Source of the DNA: Thermostichus lividus PCC 6715
Lineage (GTDB): Bacteria > Cyanobacteriota > Cyanobacteriia > Thermosynechococcales > Thermosynechococcaceae
Reading direction: 5' to 3'
Length of the DNA stretch: 64,000 bases
NCBI RefSeq assembly: GCF_002754935.1
Contig: NZ_CP018092.1
Coordinates: forward strand, 868,001-932,000
The notes beneath the pieces are model-generated. The model saw only the letters and a list, made by a program, of their open reading frames with translations, made no database searches and was not told the DNA's origin. Of the stretch, positions 18,264 through 26,841 are shown in pieces. Position 1 is the stretch's first letter. Every line of letters begins with the position of its first letter. A program made the position numbers and the translations under genes.

Positions 18264-19685
18264 TTAGAGCACTCCAAAACCCTTACGTTTTTTCTGCTTT
18301 TTAGGCTTTTTCGCTGCTTGAGCGCGCCCGCCCCGTCCAGCCAGAGGATTCATGCCCGGCATCATGGGCATCCCCGGCATCCCAAACTGGCCTTGCCCCA
18401 TCTGCTGCATGAGGGAGCGCATCCGCTGGAAGTCACTCACCAGTTTGCTGACATCCGCCACCTGATAACCGGATCCCTTGGCCACCCGTTGACGGCGACT
18501 GGGGGATCCCGCGAGTAGCTCTGGATTGCGGCGCTCTTCGCGGGTCATGGAGTTAATCATGGCTTCTGCCCGCTTCAGTTGCACCTCTCCCTGCTGTAGC
18601 TGCTCACTCGAGACTTTGTTCATTCCCGGAATCAGTTTCATGATCCCCGCCAAGGATCCCATATTCCTGAGGAGCCGCATTTGCTTGAGAAAGTCATCAA
18701 AGTCAAACTGAGCTTCGAGGATTTTGCGGGACATTTTTTCGGCATCCGCCAAGTCCACTTCCTCTTGGGCTTTTTCCACCAAGGTGAGCACATCCCCCAT
18801 CCCCAGAATTCGCGAGGCGAGGCGATCGGGATAAAAGGGCTGGAGGGCTTCGACTTTTTCGCCCACGCCAATAAACTTGATGGGTTGGCCGGACACCTGC
18901 CGCACCGATAGGGCTGCACCACCGCGAGTATCACCATCCAGCTTGGTGAGAATAGCACCGGTAATTCCCACCTGTTCATGGAAAGCACGGGTAAGGTTCG
19001 CTGCCTCCTGACCGGTCATGGCATCCACGACTAGGAGGGTTTCGTGGGGCTGTACGGCGTCTTTAATGGCGGCTAGCTCTGCCATCATTTCGGTATCAAT
19101 TTGCAGCCGACCTGCGGTATCAATAATAACGGTATCTACCCCCAAGGCCTTGGCGTGGGCAACCCCGCGCTGGGCTATTTCCACGGGATTAGCCTCGGTG
19201 CCTAGCTCAAAAACCGGTACATCAATTTGCTTTCCGAGGGTCACTAACTGGTCAATGGCAGCAGGACGATAGACATCGGTGGCCACCAGCAGGGCGCGGC
19301 GATTCTCTTTGCGCAAATGGAGGGCAAGCTTTGCGGCGGCGGTGGTTTTGCCAGTGCCCTGTAAGCCAGCCATCAAGATAATAGTAGGACTGGGGTCGGC
19401 CTGGGCAAGGGGACTGTAGGACTCCCCCATAATTTCTACGAGGGCATCGTAAACAATTTTGATAAACTGCTGATCCGGACGTACCCCAGCAATGACCTCT
19501 GCCCCGATCGCCCGCTGCCGGACGGTCTCGATAAAGTCTTTGGCCACTTGCAGGTTGACATCTGCCTCTAGCAGAGCGCGCCGAACTTCTCGCAACGCTT
19601 CTTGAATATTGGTTTCGGTAATTTTGTCTTGGCCGCGGAGGGTTTTCCAAGCAGATTCAAGGCGTTCGGCAAGCGCGTCAAACAT
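18264..19685 (-). CDS. ffh: signal recognition particle protein Ffh (SRP54)
   Basis: The GTPase that binds signal sequences with 4.5S RNA and targets nascent proteins to the membrane. 473 residues. N domain then G domain: GLQGTGKTTAAAKLA (P-loop), DTAGRLQID, TKLDGDTRGGAA. The M domain is methionine-rich (MRSLMQQMGQGQFGMPGM) and ends in a lysine-rich tail. It heads the run ffh-budA-hpnA-purC-glk. Confidence 0.97.
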   Translation of the reverse strand: MFDALAERLESAWKTLRGQDKITETNIQEALREVRRALLEADVNLQVAKDFIETVRQRAIGAEVIAGVRPDQQFIKIVYDALVEIMGESYSPLAQADPSPTIILMAGLQGTGKTTAAAKLALHLRKENRRALLVATDVYRPAAIDQLVTLGKQIDVPVFELGTEANPVEIAQRGVAHAKALGVDTVIIDTAGRLQIDTEMMAELAAIKDAVQPHETLLVVDAMTGQEAANLTRAFHEQVGITGAILTKLDGDTRGGAALSVRQVSGQPIKFIGVGEKVEALQPFYPDRLASRILGMGDVLTLVEKAQEEVDLADAEKMSRKILEAQFDFDDFLKQMRLLRNMGSLAGIMKLIPGMNKVSSEQLQQGEVQLKRAEAMINSMTREERRNPELLAGSPSRRQRVAKGSGYQVADVSKLVSDFQRMRSLMQQMGQGQFGMPGMPMMPGMNPLAGRGGRAQAAKKPKKQKKRKGFGVL

Positions 19686-19737
19686 GAGATCGCAGATTGA
19701 AACAGAACAGTGGAGTTAACACGTGCAACGCGTTAAC

Positions 19738-19830
19738 CTAGATGAGTTTGACGGTGCGCAGGGCATAGAATAAGCCTACGGCCAACGCAATAGCACCGGC
19801 AATAACAACGCCATACACGATAACACCCAT
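19738..19830 (-). CDS. petL: 30-residue membrane peptide, PetL-like (cytochrome b6f subunit)
   Basis: A short gene, ATG at 19830, with a good ribosome site (AGGAG, 7 bases before the start). The product is one hydrophobic helix (VVIAGAIALAVGLFYAL) ending in RTVKLI. The ending and length fit cyanobacterial PetL, which closes with a similar K(S/T)(I/V)KLI sequence, as far as I remember it. PetL is a peripheral single-helix subunit that stabilises cytochrome b6f. Other small photosynthetic peptides (PsbX, PsbY, Ycf12) fit less well. Function remains an inference from short similarity. Confidence 0.6.
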   Translation of the reverse strand: MGVIVYGVVIAGAIALAVGLFYALRTVKLI

Positions 19831-19873
19831 AGTGGTTTCTCCTCTGTGGTTTTAGGGTTTGTGTTGGGGGAAC

Positions 19874-20173
19874 CTAGGCAGTGCCGACAAAACTGATGTC
19901 GCTAAACCGTTTTTGGGCTTCGGCAACTGGACGGTTTTTACCTTCCTCCTGCCAGTAGTTAATGATCTCCGTGGCACGATTTAACAGCTCAATGCGCTCA
20001 GTTTCCGAAATCCACGATTTACTTTCCAGTTCAGCCTTCAGGAGTTCCCAAGCATCGGTGCGCGGCCAGAAAAAATAGGAGGTGAGGGGGCTAGTGCCTT
20101 TTCCTACCACCTGATCGACAGCGATCGCCACATCTTTTTCCAACCAAAGCACTCTAAGGGTGAAGCGGGACAA
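19874..20173 (-). CDS. psrp3: 30S ribosomal protein PSRP-3 (Ycf65)
   Basis: A 99-residue plastid/cyanobacterial ribosomal protein. The hallmark region [20 protein letters not shown] is followed by [21 protein letters not shown], the conserved core of Ycf65. It associates with the small ribosomal subunit. It stands alone, divergent from the HAD phosphatase gene, with about 100 bases between the two starts. Confidence 0.92.
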   Translation of the reverse strand: MSRFTLRVLWLEKDVAIAVDQVVGKGTSPLTSYFFWPRTDAWELLKAELESKSWISETERIELLNRATEIINYWQEEGKNRPVAEAQKRFSDISFVGTA

Positions 20174-20274
20174 GTGGAACCTCCCAAGCGAGTTTTGAAT
20201 ATAGAGCGTCTTCTATAATAGCGAATTAGTTCAACGTCTCACAAGTTGTCTTGAAGCGTGTCGGGAGCCTTCGC

Positions 20275-21054
20275 GTGTCTAGCCCACGAGCCTGTACCTT
20301 TTTTGATATTGATGGGGTGATCCGTGATGTCAGCCGTTCCTATCGCCGTGCCCTTGCGGATACGGTGGAATATTTTACCCACGGTGCCTACCGCCCGACT
20401 CAAAAAGAGATTGACGATCTCAAGGCCGAAGGCTGCTGGAATAATGATTGGGATGGTGCTCAGGAACTGATTTACCGTTATTTTGAGCAACACGGACATC
20501 AGCGTCACCAGGTTGCCCTCGACTACGATACCCTCGTAACATTTTTTGAAGATCGCTATACGGGGCAAAACTGGTCTGGCTATATCCAAGATGAACCGCT
20601 GTTGGTGGATTTAGACTATTTCCAAGCCTTCAGTACGGCGGCGATCGCCTGGGGGTTCGTCAGTGGTGCCACCCGCGACTCAGCAGAGTATGTCCTCAAG
20701 CAGCGCTTGCAATTGCATCATCCCCTCCTGATTGCTATGGAGGATGCCCCGGGCAAACCCAACCCGCAAGGGCTGATCTGCGCCTATCGTCAAGCTATCC
20801 CTGACGGAGATGTTCCTGTCTTTTATGTGGGCGACACCGTGGCAGATATGCAAACCGTGGTTAATGCTCGCCACGCCGTGCCTAGCCGTTGGTATGGCTT
20901 GGGGGTGATTCCGCCCCACGTCCAGCCAGCAGATCGGCCGCACTATGGCGATCGCCTCCGAGCCGCAGGGGCTACAGCGGTCTTTGAGTCAACCCGTGAC
21001 ATTACCCCCGCAGTCTTGGATGCTGTCTTAGGGGAATCGGCTGGCCACGACTAA
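20275..21054 (+). CDS. HAD-family hydrolase (TIGR01548-like)
   Basis: A haloacid dehalogenase-type phosphatase of about 259 residues. Motif I is [11 protein letters not shown] near the N-terminus, motif II is VSGATRDSA, and motif IV is [11 protein letters not shown]. The closest remembered family is the cyanobacterial/archaeal HAD subfamily IA group TIGR01548, sometimes linked to histidine synthesis by fusion; substrate unknown. I prefer the GTG at 20275 because GGGAG lies 7 bases upstream; an in-frame TTG at 20251 lacks a site. The 3' end overlaps the convergent rnhA by 53 bases. Confidence 0.8.
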   Translation: MSSPRACTFFDIDGVIRDVSRSYRRALADTVEYFTHGAYRPTQKEIDDLKAEGCWNNDWDGAQELIYRYFEQHGHQRHQVALDYDTLVTFFEDRYTGQNWSGYIQDEPLLVDLDYFQAFSTAAIAWGFVSGATRDSAEYVLKQRLQLHHPLLIAMEDAPGKPNPQGLICAYRQAIPDGDVPVFYVGDTVADMQTVVNARHAVPSRWYGLGVIPPHVQPADRPHYGDRLRAAGATAVFESTRDITPAVLDAVLGESAGHD

Positions 21055-21490
21055 AGCTACGGGCGATCGCATCACAGCGTTCATTCCCCACGTTACCACT
21101 GTGACCGCGGACGTGATGCCATGTCACCGCAGGATCGTTGAGGGCATCTAAGGCTTGCCACAGGTCTTGATTTAAGACAGGCTTGTTGGCTGCGGTTTTC
21201 CACCCCCGTCGCTTCCAATTATGAATCCATTGAGTAATGCCCTTGAGCACGTACTCGCTGTCGGTGTAAAGGGCGATCTCCCCCCTAGGGCTGATCTGCC
21301 GCCACAACTTCAGGGCTTCAATGGCCGCTTGTAGTTCCATCCGATTATTGGTGGTTTGCGGATCCCCACCGCCCACTTCGTGAACTGCATCATCCTCAAA
21401 ATACATCACCACTGCCCAGCCGCCTGGCCCTGGATTGCCCTCACAAGCGCCATCGGTATAAATAGCTGTCAATGCTCCACCTCCTATCAT
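21002..21490 (-). CDS. rnhA: ribonuclease HI
   Basis: Degrades the RNA strand of RNA-DNA hybrids. About 162 residues. All four catalytic carboxylates are visible: Asp in [12 protein letters not shown], Glu in NRMELQA, Asp in LYTDSEYV and Asp in NERCDAIAR. The start is the ATG at 21490 with the frame beginning [12 protein letters not shown]. The gene overlaps the convergent HAD gene at its 3' end. Only 8 bases upstream of its start lies the stop of the broken mgtC. Confidence 0.95.
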   Translation of the reverse strand: MIGGGALTAIYTDGACEGNPGPGGWAVVMYFEDDAVHEVGGGDPQTTNNRMELQAAIEALKLWRQISPRGEIALYTDSEYVLKGITQWIHNWKRRGWKTAANKPVLNQDLWQALDALNDPAVTWHHVRGHSGNVGNERCDAIARSFSRGQPIPLRQHPRLRG

Positions 21491-21636
21491 TAGAACAACT
21501 AGATCAGCCGCTCCTCCACAGACCACCGCGTTGCCCATACCCCCGGCTCCAGACTGAGGCGATTCATGAGTACTTCCACCGCCATATCGCGACGTTCATG
21601 GCAAACGAGTTCTAGTCGAATGATCACATCGGGTAG

Positions 21637-21855
21637 GGCTGGAAGCCCCGTACTTCAGTGCGGGGAGGAAAGCTTCTTTAGCAACTTCAGTTGCCTTGGG
21701 TTATAATTGTAGTGCGGACACCAGAAACGGTTGTTCAAGGCACTGGTAACGGTCGATTGGGGGTGCTGTAAACCACCCCAGAGGCTCGCGGTTGGCTTGC
21801 TAACTGCAGGGCTACTAAAAGCTCCCTGCTTTAGCTGGGAGTAGTTTACTTGCTG
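21637..21855 (+). mobile_element. IS605-type mini-element inside mgtC
   Basis: Left-end hairpins: CCCCGTACT-TC-AGTGCGGGG (21646-21665) and GCAACT-TC-AGTTGC (21681-21694), followed by a promoter-like GGGTTATAATTGTAG. The right side has a hairpin CTCCCTGCTTTAGCTGGGAG then TAGTTTAC, an eroded form of the TCAA right end. The GCAACT/AGTTGC stem is identical in the element at 56036-56300. No transposase is encoded. Confidence 0.65.
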
Positions 21856-21973
21856 TGGTTTATCTGCTGGATGCTGGCTCCACAGCGATCGCACTTGGAG
21901 GTCGCCACTAATACTGGTTAACAAAATCGTGCGAATGAGACTTTCCTCCTCCAGTCGAGCTATGACTTCACAC

Positions 21974-22064
21974 GGAACTGTGTAGGGGCGTCTTGACAGC
22001 GCCTTTATGAGTCCGTTTATGGACTGCGTAAGAATCCCCCACCTTTAGGTGGTGGGAGTGTCAA
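21974..22064 (+). mobile_element. 91-bp right-end/omega-RNA-like element, copy 1
   Basis: Begins GGAACTGTGTAGGGGCG and ends with the hairpin AATCCCCCACCTTTAGG then TGGTGGGAGTGTCAA. It matches 56036-56126 (opposite strand) at 89 of 91 positions. Predicted stems: GGCGT (21987-21991) with GCGCC (21999-22003), AGTCC (22010-22014) with GGACT (22021-22025), then the terminal hairpin. It interrupts mgtC and ends at TCAA 22061-22064. Confidence 0.8.
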
Positions 22065-22444
22065 ACCGTGGCCACTAGCCCGTGAATGACATAGCCCCCA
22101 CCGGCAAGAATACCCAAAGCCGCCGCACACCAAAGGGTTGCTGCTGTATTGAGGCCACGGATGGTTAACCCCTGCTGTAGGATCACCCCACCCCCCAAAA
22201 AACCAATTCCAGACACCACTTGAGCGGCAACGCGCGTTGGGCTAGTCTCCCCCGGAATCATCAGTGAAAACATGACAAAGATAGCCGCCCCCATCGACAC
22301 CAAGGTATTGGTGACTAGCCCTGCCATCCGGTGCCGCCACTGCCGTTCAAAACCTAGGACAGCCCCAAAGAACGCCGCCGCAATCAGCCGCGTCATAAAA
22401 TCTGACCAAGCCATTCCTAGAGTCTCAAGCCTGCTATCCTATGA

Positions 22445-22515
22445 CCCACGAGGGTTGAATTTGGTAAAGAAAGACAGAAAAAAGTAGCCAAACTGCGAGG
22501 GCTTGGCTACAAATA
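22445..22515. repeat. dispersed intergenic repeat, copy A (terminator-like on the minus strand)
   Basis: Contains a 39-bp core (22460-22498) identical to 41265-41303, starting TTTGGTAAAGAAAGACAG and ending GTAGCCAAACTGCGA. Read on the minus strand it is a perfect hairpin GTAGCCAA...TTGGCTAC followed by six Ts, the form of a Rho-independent terminator. Conservation extends past the T-tract. Confidence 0.8.
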
Positions 22516-22613
22516 CAAAAAATATACTAATACAATAAACAATTATGTATAAGCATCCTAAAATCTCTCCCCAGCACTGTCAAGTTATTACTCACTCAGT
22601 TGCCCAGCCGCCA

Positions 22614-22721
22614 TTACCCTAAACTCAACTCACCGCGATTTTCCCCCGTGTAAAAATCAATCATTTGCTGGGCATCTTGGGCAAGCCGTGCCCCTTGGAT
22701 TAAGAAGATGTTGCGATACAT
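22614..22721 (-). CDS. possible small protein of 35 residues
   Basis: An ATG-initiated frame on the minus strand encoding MYRNIFLIQGARLAQDAQQ followed by MIDFYTGENRGELSLG. I do not recognise it. Composition is protein-like, and a terminator-like hairpin follows about 100 bases after the stop, which fits a minus-strand transcript here. The ribosome site is weak. It could also be the end of a decayed longer gene, since the frame is open upstream into the psaL start. Confidence 0.25.
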   Translation of the reverse strand: MYRNIFLIQGARLAQDAQQMIDFYTGENRGELSLG

Positions 22722-22841
22722 GAACTTTCTTGAAGAGATAGCCTTTGCCTCTCCCGCGATCGCCCATGCTTCCCTAGAATAACCACTTAGGTCTGTGCCT
22801 TGTGCAATCAGACATGACGGAATGCTAGGGAAATAAAAATC

Positions 22842-23309
22842 ATGGCAGACGAACTGGTTAAGCCGTACAATGGCGATCCCTTTGCGGGGCATTTATCCAC
22901 GCCAATCTCTGACTCTGGCCTTGTGAAGACATTTATCAGTAACTTGCCCGCCTATCGTCAAGGCTTATCCCCCATTTTGCGGGGTCTTGAGGTTGGGATG
23001 GCGCACGGTTATTTTTTGATTGGCCCTTGGGTGAAGCTAGGCCCGCTGCGGGACTCGGATGTTGCCAACTTGGGCGGTCTGATTTCCGGTATTACCTTAA
23101 TTCTATTGGCGACCGCTTGCTTAGCTGCCTATGGACTGGTTAGCTTCCAAAAAGCGAGTAGTAGTGGCGATGCCCTGAAGACTGGTGAAGGCTGGAGTCA
23201 GTTTACCGCTGGCTTCTTTGTAGGTGCCATGGGTGGTGCCTTTGTGGCCTTCTTTTTACTAGAAAACTTTGCCGTTGTTGATGGCATTATGAAGGGCCTC
23301 TTTAACTAA
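22842..23309 (+). CDS. psaL: photosystem I reaction centre subunit XI
   Basis: The subunit that holds PSI trimers together. 155 residues, nearly the Thermosynechococcus elongatus sequence: [11 protein letters not shown] at the start, [39 protein letters not shown], then two further membrane helices and [15 protein letters not shown] at the end. Substitutions are scattered (for example [14 protein letters not shown]), which argues for a related species. psaI follows 56 bases downstream, as in T. elongatus. Confidence 0.98.
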   Translation: MADELVKPYNGDPFAGHLSTPISDSGLVKTFISNLPAYRQGLSPILRGLEVGMAHGYFLIGPWVKLGPLRDSDVANLGGLISGITLILLATACLAAYGLVSFQKASSSGDALKTGEGWSQFTAGFFVGAMGGAFVAFFLLENFAVVDGIMKGLFN

Positions 23310-23365
23310 AACGAATGGCTTACCCATTTGATTGACTTGTTGACCCTCAAGGAGAACCGCTGATT

Positions 23366-23488
23366 ATGATGGGATCTTACGCTGCGTCCTTTTTGCCTTG
23401 GATTTTTATTCCCGTTGTCTGCTGGCTCATGCCGGTTGTTGTGATGGGCTTACTCTTTCTTTACATTGAAGGAGATGCCCAAGCTTAG
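23366..23488 (+). CDS. psaI: photosystem I reaction centre subunit VIII
   Basis: A single-helix PSI subunit of 40 residues beginning [20 protein letters not shown] and ending LYIEGDAQA, almost identical to the T. elongatus protein but two residues longer at the end. It interacts with PsaL. A ribosome site (AAGGAG, 23349-23354) precedes the start. Short enough to be missed by automatic calling. Confidence 0.95.
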   Translation: MMGSYAASFLPWIFIPVVCWLMPVVVMGLLFLYIEGDAQA

Positions 23489-23526
23489 CGGCAATCTAGC
23501 CTTACACGCAGAATAGCCAAAGACTG

Positions 23527-23690
23527 GTTAGTTGACATACTCCCCGCAGCTAAAGCTGGGGAAGTCTTGTTACTGGTTCTACGACAGCACTTACGTCCTT
23601 GGGTTGCCCCGCAAACGCAGAGGTGCGTGTTTCCCCAGTCGTTCCCCCTTGCGGGGCAGTTCCCTTTTTCACAAAGGTACTGCCATTCCA
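23527..23690 (-). mobile_element. IS605-type right-end relic
   Basis: On the minus strand the segment ends with CTTCCCCAGCTTTAGC then TGCGGGGAGTATGTCAAC, a right-end hairpin with TCAA. Its inner part has the 26-bp repeat also found at 3844-3869 and a CCCCGC-rich stem. No TnpB frame is visible. It fills the gap between psaI and the PBP2 gene. Confidence 0.55.
23632..23657 (-). repeat. 26-bp dispersed repeat, copy 2
   Basis: Exact match of 26 bases to 3844-3869. It lies within the right-end relic at 23527-23690 and can fold CCCCGCAAGGGGG on the minus strand. Confidence 0.85.
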
Positions 23691-23695
23691 TGTTT

Positions 23696-25465
23696 CTAGC
23701 GATCGCGCGTCTTCATGTAGGCTTGAATGACCTTGAGAACCATAGGCCCACAGATGGAGCCACCGCCGCCACCGGAGTTTTCAGCAAAAGCAACAACGAC
23801 AATTTCTGGATTATCAGCGGGTGCATAGCCGCCAAACCACGTGTGGTGAGGTCGCGGTGGGTCTTCGCCAGTGCCACTCTTGCCAGCGATCGCCACGTCA
23901 GGAACATTTAAGGCACTGCCGGTTCCATTGGTCACCACCTGCCGCAACCCTTGACGCACAACCCTGACCGTTGAGGGTTTTAAGTTCAAGGACTGGCGCC
24001 AGCGATCGGGGTTATCAGAGCGAATTAAATGGGGACGAACTTTATAGCCACCGTTGGCAGGCACCGCAAACATCACTGCTGCCTGTAGAGGACTCACTTG
24101 CAATGCGCCTTGGCCAATGGACACAATTAACGAATCGCCATCGTACCACCCCTCGCCAAAGGTCTCCTTTTTCCACTGGGGATCTGGCACAAACCCCGCC
24201 GCCTCCCCAGGCAGATCAATCCCCGTTTTTGACCCCATGCCGAAACGGCGCGCCCACTCCACTAATGTTTCAGGGCCGATCCGTCGCCCCACTTGCCCAA
24301 AAAAAGTATTACTACTCCATGCCAATGCGCCAGCAAACCCTTGGGGGCCAAAACCAGCCCGGTTCCAGTCGTGAAAGGCAAACCCACCCGTGTAGAGGGC
24401 AGGATAGGTCATCAGCACAGTATCGGGGCTAAACTTACCGGACTCTAACCCCGCTACTGCTGTCACCACCTTAAAGGTGCTTGCGGGAGGAAACCCTTGG
24501 AGGGCACGATTGACAAACGGAAATTGCCGTCGTTGTAATTCATCCCACTGAGCTTGGGTCATGCGCCGCGCAAACCAGTTGGGATCAAAGGCTGGATAGC
24601 TGGCCAAGGCCAGAATGGCACCATCCCGAGGATCCATCGCCACGATCGCCCCGTTTCTATTGCCTAGAGCGGCTTCCGCTGCTTTTTGCAAATCCAGATC
24701 AACTGAAAGGACGATGTCATTGCCCGGGCGGGCGACCTTTTGACCAAGGATGCGAATCACCCTACCTTGACCATCCACTTCAACCTGTTGCCCACCCCAG
24801 GTTCCCCGTAGTGTTGTTTCGTAGGTGGCTTCCACCCCCATTTTTCCTATAACATCCCCAAGGCGATACCCTTGACCACGGCGGGCTGCCAATTCTTCTT
24901 CATTTAGCTCGCCAATATAGCCAAGGATATGTGCGCCAATTTCCCCGTGGGGATAAAACCGCAAGGCCTCCCGATCCACTTCAACCCCGCTCAGAAAGTT
25001 GCGATGTTCTTCAAGGGCGACAATTTGAGCTTGGCTAATGCCTTGGGCAATACGAATGAGCGACGGTGAATTCACGCCCGCTTGCTCGACCCGCTGCTGA
25101 ATTTCTGCTGGCGGAATTTTGAGAATTTTGGCGAGTAACGCGACGGTTTGCGGCCATTCTGGTTTTTTGGCTGCCAGTGGCCATAGGAAGACGGAGTAGG
25201 AGAAGGTATTCCCTGCTAAAATCCGCCCTTTACGATCCAAAATTTTGCCCCGCTCCGGTGGTTTGGGAATCAGGCGAATGCGGTTTTCATCTGCCATTTG
25301 GCGATTGCGATCGCCCTCAACCAACTGTAAATAACCAAGGCGAGCACCAATGCCACCAAAGAGGAACGCGCTCATCACACATAACAGGACGAGAACCCGT
25401 CCTTGCTTACCCACCGCGCGATCGTAGGCTTGATAAGTCGCAGCTCGCGTTTTCAGCATGGCCAT
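23696..25465 (-). CDS. mrdA: penicillin-binding protein 2 (transpeptidase)
   Basis: A class B PBP that cross-links peptidoglycan during elongation. A single N-terminal TM (VLVLLCVMSAFLFGGIGARL) anchors the protein; a dimerisation domain follows (ENRIRLIPKPPERGKILDRK). The transpeptidase domain has the active serine in ASTFK (about residue 330), SSN in AWSSNTFFG and the KSGTGED triad. The start is ATG 25465 or 25459 (MAMLKTRAA). About 589 residues. It stands alone between two relic-rich gaps. Confidence 0.93.
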   Translation of the reverse strand: MAMLKTRAATYQAYDRAVGKQGRVLVLLCVMSAFLFGGIGARLGYLQLVEGDRNRQMADENRIRLIPKPPERGKILDRKGRILAGNTFSYSVFLWPLAAKKPEWPQTVALLAKILKIPPAEIQQRVEQAGVNSPSLIRIAQGISQAQIVALEEHRNFLSGVEVDREALRFYPHGEIGAHILGYIGELNEEELAARRGQGYRLGDVIGKMGVEATYETTLRGTWGGQQVEVDGQGRVIRILGQKVARPGNDIVLSVDLDLQKAAEAALGNRNGAIVAMDPRDGAILALASYPAFDPNWFARRMTQAQWDELQRRQFPFVNRALQGFPPASTFKVVTAVAGLESGKFSPDTVLMTYPALYTGGFAFHDWNRAGFGPQGFAGALAWSSNTFFGQVGRRIGPETLVEWARRFGMGSKTGIDLPGEAAGFVPDPQWKKETFGEGWYDGDSLIVSIGQGALQVSPLQAAVMFAVPANGGYKVRPHLIRSDNPDRWRQSLNLKPSTVRVVRQGLRQVVTNGTGSALNVPDVAIAGKSGTGEDPPRPHHTWFGGYAPADNPEIVVVAFAENSGGGGGSICGPMVLKVIQAYMKTRDR

Positions 25466-25551
25466 AGGCAGTGAGGATGATGTTGGTGAACCACAACACT
25501 GCCACTCTACCAAGAATTACGCAATAGTGCGCCTAACGTTGACGGTAGCAG

Positions 25552-26520
25552 CTAGCGTTCGGAACGCACCGTGGCAAAAATTTCGGCTAGAATTTCGGAG
25601 GCTCCCTGTTCTCTTAAGGTCAAGGCCAAGGACGCGCCCAGTACTTCAGCAGTGCTCGGATCGCCAGTGATCGTATCTTTTACAAGCCGTTGCCCATCCA
25701 GGCTAGCGACTAACCCCGTTAGGCGGAGTTGCCCTTGCTCAATCACCGTATGTACGCCAATGGGGACTTGGCAACCGCCTTCTAGTTGCCGCAAAAAGGC
25801 ACGTTCGGCGAGGCAGCGGGCAGCGGTTTCAGGGTCTTCAAGGGTTTTAATGAGGCTCAGGATCTCCGGGTCGTTGCTGCGGCACTCAATGCCAAGCGCG
25901 CCTTGGCCAACAGCGTATAGGGATACACTGGCGGGCAGAACTTGACTGATGCGATCGCCAAAGCCAAGGCGACGTAACCCCGCCACCGCCAAAATCAGGC
26001 CATCGTACTCTCCCGCATCCAACTTGGCCAGACGGGTATTCAGGTTGCCCCGCACATCCTTAAAGGACAGGTGAGGATAGTGGTGGCGCAGTTGAGCGAG
26101 CCGCCGTAGGGATGAGGTGCCAATGATCGTACCTGCGGGTAGAGTTTCGAGGGTGTACCCCAGCCATTTTGCCCCCAACACTAGGGCATCAGCAGGGTCT
26201 TCCCGCCGGGTAATTGCGCCCAGCATCAGCCCGTCTGGCAGGTGGGTGGGCAAATCCTTGAGGGAGTGCACCGCCAAATCAGTCTCTTGCCGCAGCATCG
26301 ACAGTTCGAGTTCTTTGGTAAACAGACCCTTATCCCCAATTTTGGCCAAGGCCACGTCCAGAATATTATCTCCCTGGGTAGTCATGGTCACCACTTCAAA
26401 GGAGCGATCGCCATGGCGGGCTTGCAGTTGTGTCTGTACCCATTCTGTTTGCACAAGGGCCAGTTGACTTTTGCGTGAGCCAATGCGGATAGGTCGCTGG
26501 GTTGAGGGGGTGGCAGTCAT
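25552..26520 (-). CDS. hemC: porphobilinogen deaminase (hydroxymethylbilane synthase)
   Basis: Polymerises four porphobilinogens to hydroxymethylbilane for haem and chlorophyll. 322 residues, with [19 protein letters not shown] at the start, [32 protein letters not shown] and the cofactor-binding cysteine in [10 protein letters not shown] (about residue 250). The ATG overlaps the stop of a short upstream frame (ATGA at 26520-26517). Confidence 0.97.
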   Translation of the reverse strand: MTATPSTQRPIRIGSRKSQLALVQTEWVQTQLQARHGDRSFEVVTMTTQGDNILDVALAKIGDKGLFTKELELSMLRQETDLAVHSLKDLPTHLPDGLMLGAITRREDPADALVLGAKWLGYTLETLPAGTIIGTSSLRRLAQLRHHYPHLSFKDVRGNLNTRLAKLDAGEYDGLILAVAGLRRLGFGDRISQVLPASVSLYAVGQGALGIECRSNDPEILSLIKTLEDPETAARCLAERAFLRQLEGGCQVPIGVHTVIEQGQLRLTGLVASLDGQRLVKDTITGDPSTAEVLGASLALTLREQGASEILAEIFATVRSER

Positions 26521-26603
26521 AGGGTCAGTTCAAGGGTCGAAGGGGTGTGAAGCACCAAGCCATTATAGGTCGCACGGATCCCAGCGAGCAAGGCATCGAA
26601 CAT
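26517..26603 (-). CDS. possible 28-residue peptide coupled to hemC
   Basis: A short frame [16 protein letters not shown]... ending ...STLELTL, whose TGA stop overlaps the hemC ATG (ATGA). Overlap of that kind is typical of translational coupling. The ribosome site is too close to the ATG to be convincing. It may be the remaining C-terminus of a decayed gene. I recognise no family. Confidence 0.25.
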   Translation of the reverse strand: MFDALLAGIRATYNGLVLHTPSTLELTL

Positions 26604-26841
26604 TCCCCTGCAGCAGAACTGAGGCACACTATCCCCTTGCAAACCTTTAATAGCGTCAGCGGAACATCAGAGTCGCCTAGCGTGACGCATAAGGGATGTT
26701 GTCTTTTGTTTATTCTCTGCAACCAAAGGATTAAGAGTTACAACAAGCCGTTCAAGAGAATTTGCTCTGTCTGTTATGGTCGCAATAGAAGACTTCAATC
26801 TTGTTACTCATTTTTTACTCATTTTGAGTCCAGTACTGCCT

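Larger units (their letters stand above)
21499..22414 (-). pseudogene. mgtC: MgtC/SapB family membrane protein, broken by two IS605-derived insertions
   Basis: The N-terminal membrane domain is intact for 117 residues from ATG 22414 (FGAVLGFERQWRHRMAGLV, GIGFLGGGVILQQG, LNTAATLWCAAALGILAG), then stops at TGA 22061-22063, which lies inside an inverted transposon right end. The C-terminal regulatory domain continues downstream in two pieces: 21865-21969 (EVIARLEEESLIRTILLT, ISGDLQVRSLWSQHPAD) and 21499-21636 ([37 protein letters not shown]). Between the pieces lie a 91-bp element and a mini-element of about 215 bp. About 30 residues of linker are missing. MgtC proteins serve magnesium and phosphate homeostasis. 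The truncated membrane half may still be made. Confidence 0.85.

Noticed and set aside
21637-22064. One 428-base transposon carrying a piece of mgtC
   Set aside because: The piece in the middle fits between the two other mgtC pieces in order, and the left part has its own eroded right end, so two separate insertions explain it better.
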